A stretch of DNA of 64,000 nucleotides from Robertmurraya_A mangrovi (GTDB taxonomy: Bacteria > Bacillota > Bacilli > Bacillales > Cytobacillaceae): assembly GCF_034427655.1 (NCBI RefSeq), contig NZ_JAXOFX010000012.1, positions 1-64,000 of the forward strand. Direction: 5' to 3'. Of the stretch, positions 36,365 to 44,148 are shown piece after piece. The position numbers and the translations under genes were made by a program. The notes under the pieces were generated by a model. It did no database searches. It saw only the letters and a program-made list of their open reading frames with translations, and was not told where the DNA came from. Each line of letters opens with the position of its first letter. Position 1 is the first letter of the stretch.

Positions 36365-36901
36365 TTGAAAGAAAAAGCATTGCAATTTGCGACTAAAGCA
36401 CATGAAGGTCAGTTAAGAAAAACTACAAATACACCCATGATCGAACATCCTATACGTGTTGCTAAAACACTAGAATCTGCTGGATTTAAAGAAGAAGTGG
36501 TAATCGCTGGTTACTTACATGATACGGTTGAAGATACATACGTAGAGTTTGAAGATATTACAAGAGAATTTGGAAATGAAGTGACCCGAATCGTCGCTGG
36601 TAATACTGAAAACAAGGATCACTCTTGGGAAGAAAGAAAACAACACACTATTGACCACATAAAAACAGCCCCTCTTGAAATAAAAGCGCTAATTGTAACT
36701 GATAAACTAGATAACCTAAAAAGTCTTGTAGAAGATGAGCAACGATTAGGGAATGATATATGGAAGAGTTTTAAAAGAGGCAAGGAAAAGCAGAAGTGGT
36801 ACTTCGAAAGCGTTGCAGTTAATATGTTTGAAGGTTTACAGACAGATGAGATCCCCTCATTTTTTTATGAATATGAGCAGTTAGTTAAAGATTTTTTTTA
36901 A
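36365..36901 (+). CDS. SpoT-like HD-domain hydrolase (single-domain)
   Basis: It starts at the TTG 7 nt after GGAGGG, giving 178 residues; the frame is open five codons further upstream. It resembles the hydrolase domain of RelA/SpoT: AHEGQLRKTTNTPMIEHPIRVA, AGYLHDTVEDT (HD...ED) and later TDKLDNLKSL, with no synthetase domain. This is the layout of small alarmone hydrolases, which remove the 3' pyrophosphate of (p)ppGpp-like nucleotides; other phosphohydrolase substrates are possible. It is divergent from the DUF262 pair. Confidence 0.8.
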   Translation: MKEKALQFATKAHEGQLRKTTNTPMIEHPIRVAKTLESAGFKEEVVIAGYLHDTVEDTYVEFEDITREFGNEVTRIVAGNTENKDHSWEERKQHTIDHIKTAPLEIKALIVTDKLDNLKSLVEDEQRLGNDIWKSFKRGKEKQKWYFESVAVNMFEGLQTDEIPSFFYEYEQLVKDFF

Positions 36902-36903
36902 TA

Positions 36904-36934
36904 AAAGGGGCTAAGCAATTTTAACCCCCTTTCC
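36904..36934 (+). terminator. Terminator of the HD hydrolase gene
   Basis: The 7-bp stem AAAGGGG (36904-36910) pairs with CCCCTTT (36926-36932), directly after the stop. The rest of 36935-37268 contains one dispersed repeat and a short frame (YNKVYEEIGKLIEHFTP near 36970-37020) too weak to call. Confidence 0.6.
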
Positions 36935-37126
36935 ATTCACATTTTCACCCATTGTACCGTTTCATATTATAATAAAGTCTATGAGGAAATCGGGAAATTG
37001 ATTGAACATTTTACTCCATAAAAGTAGTTAGATTTAGCTAAGAATTTATACACGAGAGCTTCAAAGATAGGGTTACCTTTATTGTTTTATCTGGCCTAGG
37101 AACAAGAGACTCTATTACCATAAAAT

Positions 37127-37150
37127 GGTGGGTCAATGAACCTGTCCCCA
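37127..37150. repeat. Dispersed element, GGTGGGTCA...CCTGTCCCC
   Basis: This is a half-length, reverse-orientation member of the family at 23886 and 29786 (reverse complement GGGGACAGGTTCATTGACCC). Confidence 0.55.
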
Positions 37151-37268
37151 TGGCTCTATGTTATTCAATATAGATTAATAAATTGTCCAAGCAAGTTTAA
37201 TTTTCCCACGTATACATAGTATTAACTCTTTCATTTAAGATGAAATACTAGTCGAGGAGAAGGTGTAT

Positions 37269-37889
37269 ATGGGGATCATAAAGGAGAATTGTAAAGTTCT
37301 TAGACATGAAGCAACATTAGCGATCAATCAAACACCAGGGGAATATACTTATTTTACAGATTTGACCGAAAATCACTATAAGGCCATGATTGATGTGAAC
37401 ATTCAAAGTGCTACGGGTCAATCTCCCAATTCACAACTTATCGTGACGCCACGAAATGGAAGTCCAAGAATCATCAATTTCACAGAGTCAGTGGTGATCC
37501 AAATTGAAGATGTTCGAACGGTGGCTTTATCTACAACGAACATCGTAGGTGGAAGTATGAATATTATTAAAGACTTTTGCATTTGCTGCCCAGATTCCAG
37601 TGAGGTTCGCAGACATGAAGGTACTTTTTCCTTTAGAAGTGGTAACTTCCTTTTTACAGATTTGACGGAAAACCACTACAAAGCCATGTTTGTCGTAAAT
37701 GGAACACTTGAAGGGCAAGTGGTTGTTACACCACGGATAGGAAATCCTACAACCATTACTCTCCCACCTGATGCCGAAAGTGCCATTCAAATTGAAGATG
37801 CTCAAAGCGTATCTATTAGAACAAGAGCTACTGAATTTGCTCCCAATACGGTCCAAATCATAAAAGACTTCTGCATTAGTTGTCCTTAA
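37269..37889 (+). CDS. Two-repeat Cys-rich beta protein, possible spore-surface protein
   Basis: About 206 residues from the ATG 9 nt after GGAG. Two tandem domains of about 100 residues share RHEATLA/RHEGTFS, FTDLTENHYKAM, the strand pair (L/V)(I/V)VTPR.G.P..I, IQIED..(T/S)V and the end IIKDFCI.CP, with CICCP closing the first and CISCP the second. The beta pattern and terminal Cys pairs recall the jelly-roll subunits of Bacillus endospore appendages (DUF3992/Ena), but the order of elements differs and I cannot confirm it. There is no signal peptide, as for most spore coat or appendage proteins. Confidence 0.5.
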   Translation: MGIIKENCKVLRHEATLAINQTPGEYTYFTDLTENHYKAMIDVNIQSATGQSPNSQLIVTPRNGSPRIINFTESVVIQIEDVRTVALSTTNIVGGSMNIIKDFCICCPDSSEVRRHEGTFSFRSGNFLFTDLTENHYKAMFVVNGTLEGQVVVTPRIGNPTTITLPPDAESAIQIEDAQSVSIRTRATEFAPNTVQIIKDFCISCP

Positions 37890-37973
37890 GTGCTATCATC
37901 CTGCATCTATTCTATTAAATGAAAACTGAAGACCATATCATGATCTTCAGCTATGTATATATGCGTAATTTAG

Positions 37974-38006
37974 GGTTAACCAGATGTGTTACTGGTTGAC
38001 CTTTTT
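37974..38006 (+). terminator. Terminator after the two-repeat gene
   Basis: A 10-bp stem with one G-U pair (37974-37983 with 37992-38001) is followed by five T's. A second hairpin (37926-37932 with 37944-37950) precedes it. Confidence 0.75.
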
Positions 38007-38061
38007 ATTGGTCTTATGATCGTCATTTAACTGCCATAAACATTAAACTCCATTAAACCAA

Positions 38062-38850
38062 TCAAACCCCCAACCCAGAAAACAAAACCTCCCTAGACCT
38101 AACCCCATCCTCAACATTTCTCATCTCCAATATAATAGAAACTTCCTGCTTACAATCTTCAATCATTTTTAATAACTCCACAATAGGCACCGTCCCCTCT
38201 CCAACCAAGTTATGATTATCATCCTGGCCAAAATTATCACTTACATGCAAACCAACTAACCAAGGTAGTACCTCTTTTAAACCCTCAACTGGATACTCCA
38301 AATGGACAAGGTTGGCATGACCAACATCAAAGACGACACCCACTTTTTCTGATTGGAAATGAGAGCAAACCTGAACTAACTCTTTTGCAGTTACTCCAAT
38401 TAAGTTGTTTTTGGGCGGTACATTTTCTAACACTAGTTTCGTACCTAAAGGAATATACTGGCTTATTTCCTCGATAAAATGAATACAATTCTTCAAGCCT
38501 TTCTCTTGATCTTCATGTTCACCCAGGTGCATTAATACATAAGGAGAATTCCACATTTCTGCTAGATGAAGGCACTTTTTTAGTAAAGTTAGTGAAGTTT
38601 CCCTAATCGTAGGATCATCACTAGCCGGATTACAATTTTTAATAGGAGCATGAATGGTAATACTTATATCACTCCAGCTAGCAATAGCTAGCATCTGTTC
38701 AAGACTCCAATCCAGACATTCAAGTCCGTTTCCTTCACACATAATTTCAATGTTGGTAAAACCTTCATTCATCAAAGCATCCATCCCTTGTACTAAAGGA
38801 AGATCCATAACGGCAAAAGTTGACATACCAATGTTTTGATTCGCTCTCAT
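38062..38850 (-). CDS. Sugar phosphate isomerase/epimerase (TIM barrel)
   Basis: A protein of 262 residues of the xylose-isomerase-like TIM-barrel (AP endonuclease 2) superfamily. Metal-ligand motifs are ITIHAPIKNCNP (His), VLMHLGEHE (His), LVLENVPPKNN (Glu), VVFDVGHANL (Asp/His), LHVSDNFGQDDNH (His/Asp) and SIILEMRN (Glu). It is the last gene of the glpP-ABC operon, 14 bp after the permease. The substrate is unknown; from context it is a phosphorylated polyol or sugar taken up by the transporter. Confidence 0.82.
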   Translation of the reverse strand: MRANQNIGMSTFAVMDLPLVQGMDALMNEGFTNIEIMCEGNGLECLDWSLEQMLAIASWSDISITIHAPIKNCNPASDDPTIRETSLTLLKKCLHLAEMWNSPYVLMHLGEHEDQEKGLKNCIHFIEEISQYIPLGTKLVLENVPPKNNLIGVTAKELVQVCSHFQSEKVGVVFDVGHANLVHLEYPVEGLKEVLPWLVGLHVSDNFGQDDNHNLVGEGTVPIVELLKMIEDCKQEVSIILEMRNVEDGVRSREVLFSGLGV

Positions 38851-38864
38851 ACTCTACCTACCCC

Positions 38865-39665
38865 CTATTTCAGTCCAGACTGAACGAAGCTATTAATAAA
38901 TTGCTTTTGAAATATAAAGAATGCTAATAATAATGGAGTCATGACTAGTAAAGTAGCTGCCGTTACTTCAGCCCACTGTGCTCCTGTTTCATATGATTGT
39001 GCAAAAATCGCTAACCCTACTGTAAGAGGACGGTTTTCTTCCGAGTTGGTCACGATTAATGGCCATAAAAAGTTATTCCAATGATAACTGACCGATACCA
39101 GTCCAAATGCAACATAGGTAGGTTTTGCTAGTGGCATGTAGACATTCCAAATCACCTGGAATACGTTACAACCTTCTAGTCTAGCCGCTTCTTCTAATTC
39201 GTAAGGGATCGTTTTAAATGTTTGTCTTAATAAGAAGATTCCGAAAGCTGATGCAAGATAAGGCATCATAATTCCCGTCTTTGAATCTAGTAAAGATAAA
39301 TCTCTTAAGATTGAGTAGTTTGGAAAAATTAATATATCGGCTGGAACCATTAATTGCACTAAGACAATCACGAATAACACATCTTTTCCAAAAAAGTTCA
39401 GTCTAGCAAATGCATAGGCAGCCAATGTAGCCGTAATGATTTGAACTAGTAAAATACCTAACACGGTTAACAACGTATTGATATAATATTGTCCAAATGG
39501 AGCTGCTTGCCAGGCTTTAATAAAATTATCTAATGTAAATTGGAAGTCGAGTGAATAGGAAGTAGCCAGTTCTCTTGGTCGAAAGGCCGTCCATATACAC
39601 CAAATCAATGGGACACTCCAAACCATCCCTAGTATGGTCATCCCTATCCTAGTCATCCATTGCAC
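38865..39665 (-). CDS. ABC transporter permease, MalG/UgpE-type
   Basis: A protein of 266 residues with a GTG start 6 nt after AGGGG. Six membrane segments and the EAA loop ELEEAARLEGCNVFQVIWNVYMPLAKP mark a CUT1-family sugar or glycerol-phosphate permease. It pairs with the permease 12 bp upstream. No ATPase gene is in the operon, so a shared ATPase such as MsmX is expected to energise it. Confidence 0.9.
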   Translation of the reverse strand: MQWMTRIGMTILGMVWSVPLIWCIWTAFRPRELATSYSLDFQFTLDNFIKAWQAAPFGQYYINTLLTVLGILLVQIITATLAAYAFARLNFFGKDVLFVIVLVQLMVPADILIFPNYSILRDLSLLDSKTGIMMPYLASAFGIFLLRQTFKTIPYELEEAARLEGCNVFQVIWNVYMPLAKPTYVAFGLVSVSYHWNNFLWPLIVTNSEENRPLTVGLAIFAQSYETGAQWAEVTAATLLVMTPLLLAFFIFQKQFINSFVQSGLK

Positions 39666-39677
39666 GTTTTTCCCCTC

Positions 39678-40619
39678 TTAACTATAGTGAATTTTTTTAT
39701 CAACAAAGAAGATCTGGATAATTGCTACAATTAATAAAATCACGAGCATCACAACGGTTAATGTGGCTGCCATTCCTTCATTCCAGAAATTAAAGGCCGT
39801 TTCATATATGTAATAAAGTAACAGGTTACTAGCATTATCCGGGCCACCTTTTGTCATGATGGCAATATGGTCCACTAGCTTAATGGTGTTTATAACCGCA
39901 ATAATGCTAACAAATAACGTGGTTGGCATTAATAAGGGCAACGTTATTTTTCGAAGGGTATACCATGATGATGCACCGTCGATAGAGGCCGACTCGTAAA
40001 GCTCTTTTGAAATACTTTGTAAACCGGCTAAATAGAATACCATAAAAAAGCCCGCTTCCTTCCAAATTGCCATGATAATCATGGCTGGAAGAACTGTATT
40101 GGCCGTACCTAACCAATTGATATCTTGAAAACCGAATACATCAAGAATTTGGCTCATCATTCCGTAACCTGGCGTATAAATAAATAGCCATATATTGGCT
40201 ACCGCAATCATCGGTATCACCGTTGGATAGAAGAAAGCCGTCTTTAGCCAACCGGTTCCTCGGATCGCTCTATTCACAAAAAGCGCCATGGCTAGAGCTA
40301 GAATCATGCTAATCGGTACTGTAGTAAATACAAACCAAAATGTATTTTTCATAACCTTCCAAAACACTGCATCTTCTTTTAACTGTTGATAGTTTTCTAG
40401 TCCTACAAAAAAAGGATCTGGGATGGCCAGATCCGCTCTAAAAAAACTAAGGTAAATCGTTTGTAGAACTGGATAAAACGTAAACATCAGTAAGAAGATG
40501 AGTGAAGGAAGGAAAAGTAACCATGCTTGAACATTGGTTTTCATTTTCTTGGAGGTTTTGGTTTCTTGCTTTGTTCCAAGATGAACAACCGATTGCTGTA
40601 GGGCTATTTTCTTTTCCAT
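39678..40619 (-). CDS. ABC transporter permease, MalF/UgpA-type
   Basis: A protein of 313 residues with six membrane segments after a cytoplasmic N-terminus of about 30 residues; the EAA loop ISKELYESASIDGASSWYTL is followed by RKITLPLLMPT. It is a CUT1-family permease, first of the pair, 24 bp after the binding-protein gene. Confidence 0.9.
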   Translation of the reverse strand: MEKKIALQQSVVHLGTKQETKTSKKMKTNVQAWLLFLPSLIFLLMFTFYPVLQTIYLSFFRADLAIPDPFFVGLENYQQLKEDAVFWKVMKNTFWFVFTTVPISMILALAMALFVNRAIRGTGWLKTAFFYPTVIPMIAVANIWLFIYTPGYGMMSQILDVFGFQDINWLGTANTVLPAMIIMAIWKEAGFFMVFYLAGLQSISKELYESASIDGASSWYTLRKITLPLLMPTTLFVSIIAVINTIKLVDHIAIMTKGGPDNASNLLLYYIYETAFNFWNEGMAATLTVVMLVILLIVAIIQIFFVDKKIHYS

Positions 40620-40643
40620 ACCTTCCTTCTCCCTCCTTCTACA

Positions 40644-42005
40644 TTATTTTTTAAAAGGGGCTAATAGTTTATTGGCCTCTTCCTGAGCTTTTTTTAAGGC
40701 TTCCTCAGGGGTCGTTTGCCCTGTGAGTACCGCTTGTAATTGATCATTGAATACTTTTGACACTTGACCATTGTTATGTGTTGATAGCTCGGCATAAGCA
40801 TGCTCTAACTGATCTCTTGCCACAGCAGCTTGAGGGAAACCTTCTACATACGCTTTCATTGCCTCTGTTTCATACGCCTTTGGACTTACCGCAACATAAC
40901 CTGTATCAATACTCCATTTTGCTGCGATTTCCGGTTGAGAAGCCCATTTAATGAATTTCCATGCTGCATCTTGCTTTGCTTTTTCTGTACCTTTGAATAA
41001 GTAGAAGTTTCCTCCACCTGTTGGTGAACCGAACCCTTTTCCACCAGCTGGTAAGAATGCCACACCGAAATCAAATTTCGCATTATTTTTCACGTTCGTT
41101 AAGTTACCCGTTGTGTGGTACATCATTGCTGTTTTTCCTTCAATAAAATTAGTAGGAGTCGTTGCCCAGTCAATCACACCCTCAGGCATGGATTTGTCTT
41201 TAGCTAAGTCTAACCATAACTGTAATGCCTCTACATTTTCTTTCGTATCCAAATACACTTCTTTTCCGTCACTAGACATTAAATTTTTCCCGTTTTGAAT
41301 CGCAAATGCTTGGAATAACCAGTATGGGAACCCTGATGAAGGAATTTCTACCCCGTAACGAGTCGTTTTATTTCCTTCTGTTTTCGTTAACTTTTTCGAG
41401 TATTCTTTCAGCTCTTCCCAGTTTGTTGGAGGATTGTTAGGATCTAACCCAGCCTCTTCAAAAGCCTCTTTGTTATAGTAAAGAACGATTGTACTTCTTT
41501 GGAAGGGAATGCTGTATGTACTTCCTTCTGTTTGGGCATTTTCCATAAAACCAGGGTAGAAGCTATTGATATACTCGTCTCCACCGTCATTCTTAATATA
41601 ATCATCTAATGGAATAATGGCATCCATATCTTTTAAAGTGAATAATTCTGTTGATAATAACACCGCTAAATCCGGTGGGTTATTTCCTTTCACCGCTGTT
41701 TGTGCTTTCACCATCGTATCTTGGTAGCTTCCTGTATAAACAGGTTTAACTGTAATGTTTGGATTTTCTTTATGAAAATCATCAGCCATTTTTTCAATGA
41801 TTTCCGTTAAAGGACCACCTACAGCAATCGGATAGTACATCGTAATTTCAATCGGCTCTTCCTTCTTTTCTTCTTGCTTACTTTGATTCGTTTGGGACTC
41901 CGTTGTAGATGATGCGGTTTCGTTTTGCGGTTTACTTGTACATCCAGCAAGTACGAGCATCATTAGCAATAAAAAGTAAATAGACGACTTCATGACTTTT
42001 TTCAT
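40644..42005 (-). CDS. ABC transporter solute-binding lipoprotein, UgpB-like
   Basis: A protein of 453 residues. It has a lipoprotein signal peptide with lipobox VLAGC (Cys about residue 22), a Ser/Thr/Glu-rich linker, then a cluster 1 binding fold (ITMYYPIAVGGPLTEIIEKM, NPPDLAVLLSTELFTL, YSIPFQRSTIVLYYNKEAFE, GKTAMMYHTTGNL, GGGNFYLFKGTEK). The GPLTEIIEKM region and the GlpP gene 3 bp upstream favour glycerol-3-phosphate or its diesters over sugars. It is anchored outside the membrane and feeds the two permeases. Confidence 0.88.
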   Translation of the reverse strand: MKKVMKSSIYFLLLMMLVLAGCTSKPQNETASSTTESQTNQSKQEEKKEEPIEITMYYPIAVGGPLTEIIEKMADDFHKENPNITVKPVYTGSYQDTMVKAQTAVKGNNPPDLAVLLSTELFTLKDMDAIIPLDDYIKNDGGDEYINSFYPGFMENAQTEGSTYSIPFQRSTIVLYYNKEAFEEAGLDPNNPPTNWEELKEYSKKLTKTEGNKTTRYGVEIPSSGFPYWLFQAFAIQNGKNLMSSDGKEVYLDTKENVEALQLWLDLAKDKSMPEGVIDWATTPTNFIEGKTAMMYHTTGNLTNVKNNAKFDFGVAFLPAGGKGFGSPTGGGNFYLFKGTEKAKQDAAWKFIKWASQPEIAAKWSIDTGYVAVSPKAYETEAMKAYVEGFPQAAVARDQLEHAYAELSTHNNGQVSKVFNDQLQAVLTGQTTPEEALKKAQEEANKLLAPFKK

Positions 42006-42008
42006 TTT

Positions 42009-42587
42009 TTACACTCCTTGAACTGAATTTAATAGTTTAGCCACTTTCCATAATTCTGGTGAACCAGTGGATACGGCAATAGCCCCTGCATGTAACGCTG
42101 CTTGTAATTCATCTGCTTGTTTGAATAACCCACCTGCTACAATGGGTAAATCTAGGGATTTCGTTAAATCTTGTAGCACTCTTGGCATCATTCCAGGCAT
42201 AGCTTCTACTGCATCGGGCTTGCTATTTAAGACACTTTTAATGCCCGAATGGTAGGCACCCGAATCGATTAAAAATAATCGTTGAATCGAAAACAAACCT
42301 ACCTTTTTCGCATGTTGGATGACTTGACCTCTCGTACTAATGATCCCATCAGGTTTTACAAACTGTGATAAGAATTCCATCCCCTTTTTATCAGGTGAAA
42401 GCCCCTGAATGAAATCAACATGTAAACATACCTTCTTGTTAAAAAAGTGAATCCTTTCAACGGTAGAGCTAACGGTTAAAATATCACCATACATGAGAAA
42501 TAACGTATCAATATGGTTGTCTGATAGTGCCAGTTGAAGAGAATCTTCATTATGTATAGAAGCAATGAAACTACCTTTTTTAAGCAC
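42009..42587 (-). CDS. glpP: GlpP, glycerol-3-phosphate-responsive antiterminator
   Basis: The GTG 6 nt after AGGAGG gives 192 residues, the family's usual size; the frame is open upstream through the leader. The family features are present: FIASIHNEDSLQLAL, DTLFLMYGDILTV, CLHVDFIQGLSPDKKGMEFL, GIISTRGQVIQHAK, QRLFLIDSGAYHSG, PDAVEAMPGMMP, PIVAGGLFKQADE and AIAVSTGSPELW. GlpP binds leader RNA when glycerol-3-phosphate is present and prevents termination. Its own leader (42629-42730) carries a terminator and a box shared with the HAD gene, so it probably controls itself, the ABC operon and the phosphatase. Confidence 0.92.
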   Translation of the reverse strand: MLKKGSFIASIHNEDSLQLALSDNHIDTLFLMYGDILTVSSTVERIHFFNKKVCLHVDFIQGLSPDKKGMEFLSQFVKPDGIISTRGQVIQHAKKVGLFSIQRLFLIDSGAYHSGIKSVLNSKPDAVEAMPGMMPRVLQDLTKSLDLPIVAGGLFKQADELQAALHAGAIAVSTGSPELWKVAKLLNSVQGV

Positions 42588-42628
42588 AAGTTTCCTCCTT
42601 TCTTTTATAGAGCGACTGATGATGGCAT

Positions 42629-42713
42629 AAAAAATAACCCTAAAGAACGCATACACAAAAATTGCCTAGCTAAAAAAGTATGCCATGCTGTGTATCAATC
42701 GTTCCCAGGGTTA
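42629..42713 (-). terminator. Leader terminator of the glpP operon
   Basis: On the minus strand TAACCCTGGGAACG (42713-42700) pairs with CGTTCTTTAGGGTTA (42649-42635) and is followed by six U's. It stands 42 nt before the glpP start codon, inside the transcript, so it must be overcome for expression. Its upstream arm directly follows the shared box. Confidence 0.65.
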
Positions 42714-42730
42714 CTCCGTATTCTCCGCCC
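42714..42730 (-). promoter_or_regulatory. Shared leader box (putative GlpP RNA target) 1
   Basis: The minus strand reads GGGCGGAGAATACGGAG, just before the leader terminator. The same 17-base box, with one change, stands in the same place before the HAD gene (43724-43740). Confidence 0.65.
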
Positions 42731-42773
42731 TAAAGAATAAGTTAATATTCAGTTGCTATCATAAGGTTCAGTA

Positions 42774-42790
42774 GATTGACCACGTCAATC
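42774..42790. promoter_or_regulatory. 17-bp palindrome upstream of glpP
   Basis: GATTGAC and GTCAATC are separated by CAC: a perfect 7-bp inverted repeat. It overlaps TTGACG, a possible -35 (TATGAT follows 19 bp later). It is probably a repressor or activator site acting on initiation, in addition to antitermination. Confidence 0.5.
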
Positions 42791-42870
42791 ACACCCTATG
42801 AATCTTTATAGTTTTATATTAAATGGAAATTATTTAGGAATTATTAGATAAAAGTTAACCTTTTGTAAAT

Positions 42871-43653
42871 TTATCCATTGATGGCTTCATATAATTCTTG
42901 TAGATCATTTAATAGTCTAGTTGGTTGATGAATGAGTTCGACGTTTTTATATTTTGTAATTCCCGTATGTAATAAAACAGTATCCATCCCGAGTTCCACC
43001 CCCATAGCCAAATCTGTATAAGGAGAGTCACCGATAAAAACGGATTGTGACACCGGGTGATGGATTGCACTTAAAATCGCCCTTCTCATCCACTTAGTCG
43101 GCTTTCCAACAATCGTCGCTTTTTGACCCGTTGACAACTCTAAGCAGGATAGCAAAGCTCCAGTGTCCGGTACCCTACCTTCTTGCGTCGGGCAAAATAA
43201 ATCAGGATTCATCCCTAGTAATGACGCCCCGTTGTCTAATGCTCGTACACCTTCTACAAAATCCTTATACGTAATCTCCTGGCTCATGCCCATTAAAACA
43301 TAAGAAATGGGAAGGCTGTTTGTGTATTCACTCACCACTTGCCAGCCTAGGTTCCGCATTTCTTCCTTAATGCTATTATTCGTTATGGCTAATATTGTTG
43401 GCTGATGATTTTGGAAATAGATTTTTAAAGCGTCAATCGGTGTAATGATTTCTTGTTTACGAATCTCAAACCCTATTTGATTTAGCCGTTTACTAATTTC
43501 ACCTTTCGTTTCAGCAGGGTTGTTCGTGACCAATAGAATTTGCGTATTCGTTTCCCTGAGGTGTTTGAGCGTTTCAACGGCTCCTAGTAAAGCCTCATTC
43601 CCTCGAATCAACGTTCCATCAATGTCAAAAATATACGTTCCATACGGTTTCAT
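42871..43653 (-). CDS. HAD-superfamily phosphatase (NagD/glycerol-phosphate type)
   Basis: The ATG of MKPYGTYIFDIDG is 8 nt after GGAGG, giving 260 residues; the frame is open to 43770 but that extension reads through a leader terminator and is not coding. HAD motifs: DIDGTLIRGN (I), LLVTNNPAET (II), KPTKWMRRA (Lys, III) and IGDSPYTDLAMG (IV), with a type IIA cap, as in NagD and phosphoglycolate/glycerol-phosphate phosphatases. The leader it shares with glpP makes glycerol-phosphate the natural substrate guess. Confidence 0.88.
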   Translation of the reverse strand: MKPYGTYIFDIDGTLIRGNEALLGAVETLKHLRETNTQILLVTNNPAETKGEISKRLNQIGFEIRKQEIITPIDALKIYFQNHQPTILAITNNSIKEEMRNLGWQVVSEYTNSLPISYVLMGMSQEITYKDFVEGVRALDNGASLLGMNPDLFCPTQEGRVPDTGALLSCLELSTGQKATIVGKPTKWMRRAILSAIHHPVSQSVFIGDSPYTDLAMGVELGMDTVLLHTGITKYKNVELIHQPTRLLNDLQELYEAING

Positions 43654-43668
43654 CCCTTCTACCTCCAT

Positions 43669-43726
43669 AAAAAAAGAGCAACCCAAAGAATCTACACGCT
43701 CATGTGTAACATTCTTTGGGTTGCTC
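43669..43726 (-). terminator. Leader terminator of the HAD gene
   Basis: A perfect 16-bp stem (43711-43726 with 43676-43691) is followed, on the minus strand, by seven U's; it ends 16 nt before the start codon. The upstream arm overlaps the shared box, so binding there would break the terminator. Confidence 0.85.
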
Positions 43727-43740
43727 CGTATTCTCCACCC
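43724..43740 (-). promoter_or_regulatory. Shared leader box (putative GlpP RNA target) 2
   Basis: The minus strand reads GGGTGGAGAATACGGAG, one base different from the box at 42714-42730, and runs into the terminator stem. Confidence 0.65.
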
Positions 43741-43845
43741 GTTTTTATATGAATGACTTTGTTCTATCATGGCAGATGAATATTAAGTTAGTATTAATAG
43801 GAAGTAAAAATTAGGAAAATTTATTTATTCTGAAATAACCCCATA

Positions 43846-44052
43846 TTAACCTATGTTTCTAATCAACTGATTTAGCGAACTTAACTCTACTTCAATTTCA
43901 GAAAGTCGCTTTTCTAAAGGATTTAGGTTTCCTTTAACAAACTCTAACTTTTCTAAATTATGTTGTAGCTGTAGGTATTCGTCCTTTAATTCTAGAATTT
44001 TATATTCTAGCTCTTTTTTATTCATTTTTGTGTCACACTCCATAGGTTTCAT
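43846..44052 (-). CDS. Small coiled-coil protein (SE1832-like)
   Basis: A protein of 68 residues, or 59 if it starts at MNKKELEY (44025). It is almost entirely coiled coil (YKILELKDEYLQLQHNLEKL, PLEKRLSEIEVELSSLNQLI) and resembles the SE1832 family of Firmicutes as I recall it. The function is unknown. It lies alone between the HAD and dehydrogenase genes. Confidence 0.6.
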   Translation of the reverse strand: MKPMECDTKMNKKELEYKILELKDEYLQLQHNLEKLEFVKGNLNPLEKRLSEIEVELSSLNQLIRNIG

Positions 44053-44148
44053 TTCTACAAATTCCTTTTATCATAAAAAAATTCCCAACCCTATATCACA
44101 AACAGCTCGTCCTTTTTAAGGTTAAGAACTTGGAAAGAGCATAATTTC

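Noticed and set aside
42588..42656. N-terminal extension of GlpP
   Set aside because: It covers the leader terminator region; the GTG at 42587 has AGGAGG at 6 nt and gives the usual family length.
43654..43770. N-terminal extension of the HAD phosphatase
   Set aside because: The extra codons run through a perfect 16-bp terminator and the shared leader box; the ATG at 43653 has GGAGG at 8 nt and begins at the first HAD motif.
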